From assembly GCA_964441755.1 (NCBI GenBank), contig CAYTVG010000005.1, positions 124,001-188,000 of the forward strand: a stretch of DNA of 64,000 nt, in the 5' to 3' direction. This stretch comes from JAUMBM01 sp964441755 (lineage in GTDB: Bacteria > Bacteroidota > Bacteroidia > Chitinophagales > Saprospiraceae). Below are positions 61,647-64,000 of this stretch, one piece after another. Position numbers and translations under genes: made by a program. The notes beneath the pieces were generated by a model. It made no database searches. It was not told where the DNA came from and saw only the letters and a program-made list of their open reading frames with translations. How positions within the stretch are numbered: position 1 is the stretch's first letter; each line of letters opens with the position of its first letter.

Positions 61647-62204
61647 TTATTCCTCTATCCCAAATTGCTTCTTAGTGGGCATCGTCAGCAACTTAATGAC
61701 CTTAATCATGATATGCCCCTGACCGTAGTAGTCGGTGCCTACCCAGCTCATAGCATCATCCTGATCATTGATGCCCTGAATCATATACTCGCTGTCTTCG
61801 GCATCCAGACTGCTGTCAAAGTGGACGGTTACAAACTGCTGGTCTTCGCTCCGGCCTAAGCCCCAGCTGCCCTGGGCTGTCTTTTGATCCCAGTGGCCAC
61901 TTTCAAAAGTGCCGTCGGGATTGAGCTTGTACCAGCGCCCTCTGTTGGGGCGATTGTTGGTAGGTGTCTGAGGGTCAATGTAATATTCGAATACCCAGTA
62001 CTGCTGAGTAATCACCTGCGCTTCTCTCGAATTGATGGGTACCGGGATAGGTGAACGGAAGGAACCCGGACCGGAAGGAGCGGGCTTGTATATACCCGGG
62101 TCTATACCGGGTGCCTGTGATTGTTCTGCCTCCGTGGGTGCCTGCTCCGACTTACAGCCATAAAATGCCCATGCGAGAAAGACCAAAATAAATATTTTTT
62201 TCAT
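61647..62204 (-). CDS. Lipoprotein of the alpha-glucan cluster
   Basis: A 185-residue lipoprotein: MKKIFILVFLAWAFYGC gives a clean lipobox (FYGC, cleavage before Cys17). The mature part has a proline-rich linker (about 20-60) and then a beta-rich domain (QYWVFEYYIDP, GRWYKLNPDGTFESGHWD, AQGSWGL, VTVHFDSS). The latter has the look of a lipocalin-like or small carbohydrate/ligand-binding fold but I cannot name a family. It sits between the GH65 and GH13 genes on the same strand and is probably co-transcribed with GH65, with the ATG at 62204 chosen for the lipobox. Confidence 0.65.
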   Translation of the reverse strand: MKKIFILVFLAWAFYGCKSEQAPTEAEQSQAPGIDPGIYKPAPSGPGSFRSPIPVPINSREAQVITQQYWVFEYYIDPQTPTNNRPNRGRWYKLNPDGTFESGHWDQKTAQGSWGLGRSEDQQFVTVHFDSSLDAEDSEYMIQGINDQDDAMSWVGTDYYGQGHIMIKVIKLLTMPTKKQFGIEE

Positions 62205-62233
62205 ATGTGTGTAAGTTGTATAGTCTAACAAAA

Positions 62234-64000
62234 TTAATGATTTCTATCTATTTTCAATAGGTTATTGGCTGTGAGCTCGTAAAGCTGTCCATACACACGA
62301 CAGTTTACCGCCTGACTGCTCTTGTTGAGGAGCTCTACCCCCTGGTGTGTAACGCAAATTTCGAGCTGCTGTTCCCTGAAGGAGATGGAGAAGGTATACG
62401 ACTTCCATTGTTGCGGAATGATAGGATTGAAGTGAAGCACGTCATCGTATACCCGCATGCCGCCGAAGCCTTTGACTACAGACATCCATGCTCCTGCCAT
62501 GCTGGTGATGTGGCAGCCGTCTTCAGTATCGTTGTTGTAGTCATCCAAATCCAGCCGCGCAGTGCGCAGGTACATCTCGTAGGCTTTCTCTTCTTTGCCG
62601 AGCGCAGCTGCCAGAATGGAGTGTACACAAGGGGAAAGGGAAGACTCATGGACCGTCCGGGGCTCATAAAAATCGAAGTTGCGACCAATGGTTTCTTTGT
62701 CAAAAGCGTCTTCAAAGAAATATAAGCCTTGCAGAACATCGGCCTGCTTGATAAATACTGAGCGGAGGATTCTGTCCCAGCTCCAGTGCTGGTTGATGGG
62801 GCGCTCCGCCGGGTCGAGCTGGTCGGTCGTAAGCAACTCCTTGTCCAGAAATCCTTCCTGCTGCAAGAAAATACCTCGTTCGGGATCTTCGGGCAGGTAG
62901 ATGTTGGCAGCAATTGTCTGCCAGCGTGCTGCTTCGTCTTTTTCGTCAAAATGTATGCGCTCTGCCAGTGCGGCATAGGCCTCGGGTGCCTGTGTCTTTA
63001 CATACTCGAGGGCTGTGAGCGTATACTCCATACACCAGCGTGCAATGTAGTTGGTGTACCAGTTATTGTTGACATTATTTTCGTATTCGTTGGGCCCGGT
63101 AACACCATGAATGACATACGTGCCTTTTACCTCGGATATGTGTACGCGCTGCGCCCAAAAACGACTGATGGCAATCAGCACTTCAAGGCCGTAATCGATG
63201 AGATAGGTCTTATGTCCTGTGTACCGTATGTAGTCGTAGACAGCATAAGCTATAGCTCCGTTCCGGTGAATTTCCTCGAAAGTAATCTCCCATTCGTTGT
63301 GACTTTCCGATCCGTCCATGGTCACCATGGGGTACAGGGCTGCACCTCGTTTGAAACCCAGCTTGGCCGCATTTTCAATAGCTTTGCCGAGGTGTTTGTA
63401 GCGATACACCAGCAGGTTGGCCGCTACCTTGGGCTCAGCGGTTGCCAGGTAAAAAGGAAGGCAGTAGGCTTCGGTGTCCCAATAGGTACTGCCGCCGTAC
63501 TTCTCGCCCGTAAATCCCTTCGGACCAATATTGAGGCGCTCATCTTCGCCCGTATACGTCTGGTAAAGTTGAAAAATATTGAATCGTATGCCTTGCTGGG
63601 CGGCAATATCACCTTCAATGCGCACATCCGCCTCGGCCCACTTGGCTTTCCAGGCTTCCGCCTGCTCTGCCAGCATCTGCTCAAAGCCTTTATTAAAAGC
63701 CTGCTTGACTACTTGCTTGCACCGATCCAGCAACTGCGCAGGCAGGTGGTCGCGCGAGCTCACATTGGCGGCGTATTTGTAAACGACTACTTCGTCACCC
63801 GCTTTTACACTGATTTCCGTGGCGCAGCCGGCATACTTTTCACGCTCTATGCGCTGGCTTTTTATGTCCAGCTCTTCCCCGTTGTGTACAATGCCAAACT
63901 TCATGCCCGTACAAACCTGGAAAGCTGTTTTTTTAGTTTGGGTGATGACATAAGCCGAGCGGCGGCGCGCCCGGGTATCAACTTCCTGCCAGAATTTTTC
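62234..64000 (-). CDS. GH65 phosphorylase (maltose-type), 5' end outside window
   Basis: 588 residues are visible; the reading frame continues past the right edge, so the N-terminus is missing. The catalytic acid Glu is in TGPNEYENNVNNNWYTN, the GPxEY signature of the GH65 (alpha/alpha)6 barrel, and the WDTEAY and FKRGAALYPMVTMDGSE blocks are as in maltose/trehalose/kojibiose phosphorylases. These enzymes split an alpha-disaccharide with phosphate into glucose and beta-glucose 1-phosphate. In a cluster with two GH13 enzymes, maltose is the likely substrate. The beta-phosphoglucomutase and sugar transporter usually nearby are not in this window. Confidence 0.93.
   Translation of the reverse strand, partial: EKFWQEVDTRARRRSAYVITQTKKTAFQVCTGMKFGIVHNGEELDIKSQRIEREKYAGCATEISVKAGDEVVVYKYAANVSSRDHLPAQLLDRCKQVVKQAFNKGFEQMLAEQAEAWKAKWAEADVRIEGDIAAQQGIRFNIFQLYQTYTGEDERLNIGPKGFTGEKYGGSTYWDTEAYCLPFYLATAEPKVAANLLVYRYKHLGKAIENAAKLGFKRGAALYPMVTMDGSESHNEWEITFEEIHRNGAIAYAVYDYIRYTGHKTYLIDYGLEVLIAISRFWAQRVHISEVKGTYVIHGVTGPNEYENNVNNNWYTNYIARWCMEYTLTALEYVKTQAPEAYAALAERIHFDEKDEAARWQTIAANIYLPEDPERGIFLQQEGFLDKELLTTDQLDPAERPINQHWSWDRILRSVFIKQADVLQGLYFFEDAFDKETIGRNFDFYEPRTVHESSLSPCVHSILAAALGKEEKAYEMYLRTARLDLDDYNNDTEDGCHITSMAGAWMSVVKGFGGMRVYDDVLHFNPIIPQQWKSYTFSISFREQQLEICVTHQGVELLNKSSQAVNCRVYGQLYELTANNLLKIDRNH

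Overview
The window comes from a Bacteroidota chromosome of moderate to high GC. The evidence is a full-length SprA (type IX secretion translocon), a PorP/SprF-like protein, two giant secreted proteins ending in the type B (gliding-motility-associated) sorting domain, many small lipoproteins, and Bacteroidota-style -7 boxes (TAnnTTTG) instead of Shine-Dalgarno sites. HYR- and PKD-rich giant proteins and the GC level fit Saprospiria or a relative, but that placement is inference.

Layout. 1-13.5 kb: start of a polysaccharide deacetylase (cut by the window edge), gltX, then a 2377-residue HYR/Ig-like secreted protein, a PorP/SprF protein, an OmpA-family lipid/peptidoglycan anchor and a radical SAM/SPASM enzyme in one direction. 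14-20 kb: a TPR protein, a degenerate arginase-fold protein, an esterase, a lipoprotein and a 5'-nucleotidase-like lipoprotein. 20-30.2 kb: two convergent three-gene cassettes that look like biological-conflict (defence or programmed-response) modules. The plus-strand cassette is MoxR AAA ATPase, CHAT protease and a vWA-like/receiver fusion. The minus-strand cassette is a TerB_N/TerB_C membrane protein, a BrxD-like ATPase and an Lhr/BrxHI-like helicase. Genes inside each cassette overlap or nearly touch. 30.6-33.3 kb: metX, an OsmC-family gene and a metZ-like gene, translationally overlapping. 33.5-36.4 kb: two small outer-membrane-type proteins, a DUF4197 lipoprotein and ruvA. 36.6-50.3 kb: sprA, a NamZ-type muramidase, a serine hydrolase, a SOUL protein, a rhodanese lipoprotein, rdgB, a DUF4340 protein and a small membrane protein. 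50.3-55.8 kb: an 1821-residue lectin/PKD-repeat secreted protein on the minus strand. 56-64 kb: an M20 peptidase, a small basic protein, and a minus-strand alpha-glucan cluster (GH65, lipoprotein, GH13, GH13).

How the genes fit together. SprA is the outer-membrane channel of the secretion system that would export the two giant proteins through their C-terminal domains; PorP/SprF and OmpA neighbours probably hold the first one at the cell surface. The GH13/GH65 group degrades starch-like glucans to maltose and then phosphorolyses it. The 20-30 kb island, wedged between ordinary metabolic genes, is the most interesting region and the best candidate for an undescribed or little-described system.

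Many intergenic gaps carry long perfect hairpins, several of them bidirectional terminators, and at least two small families of related hairpins recur. No tRNA, rRNA, CRISPR array, insertion sequence or replication origin was recognised.
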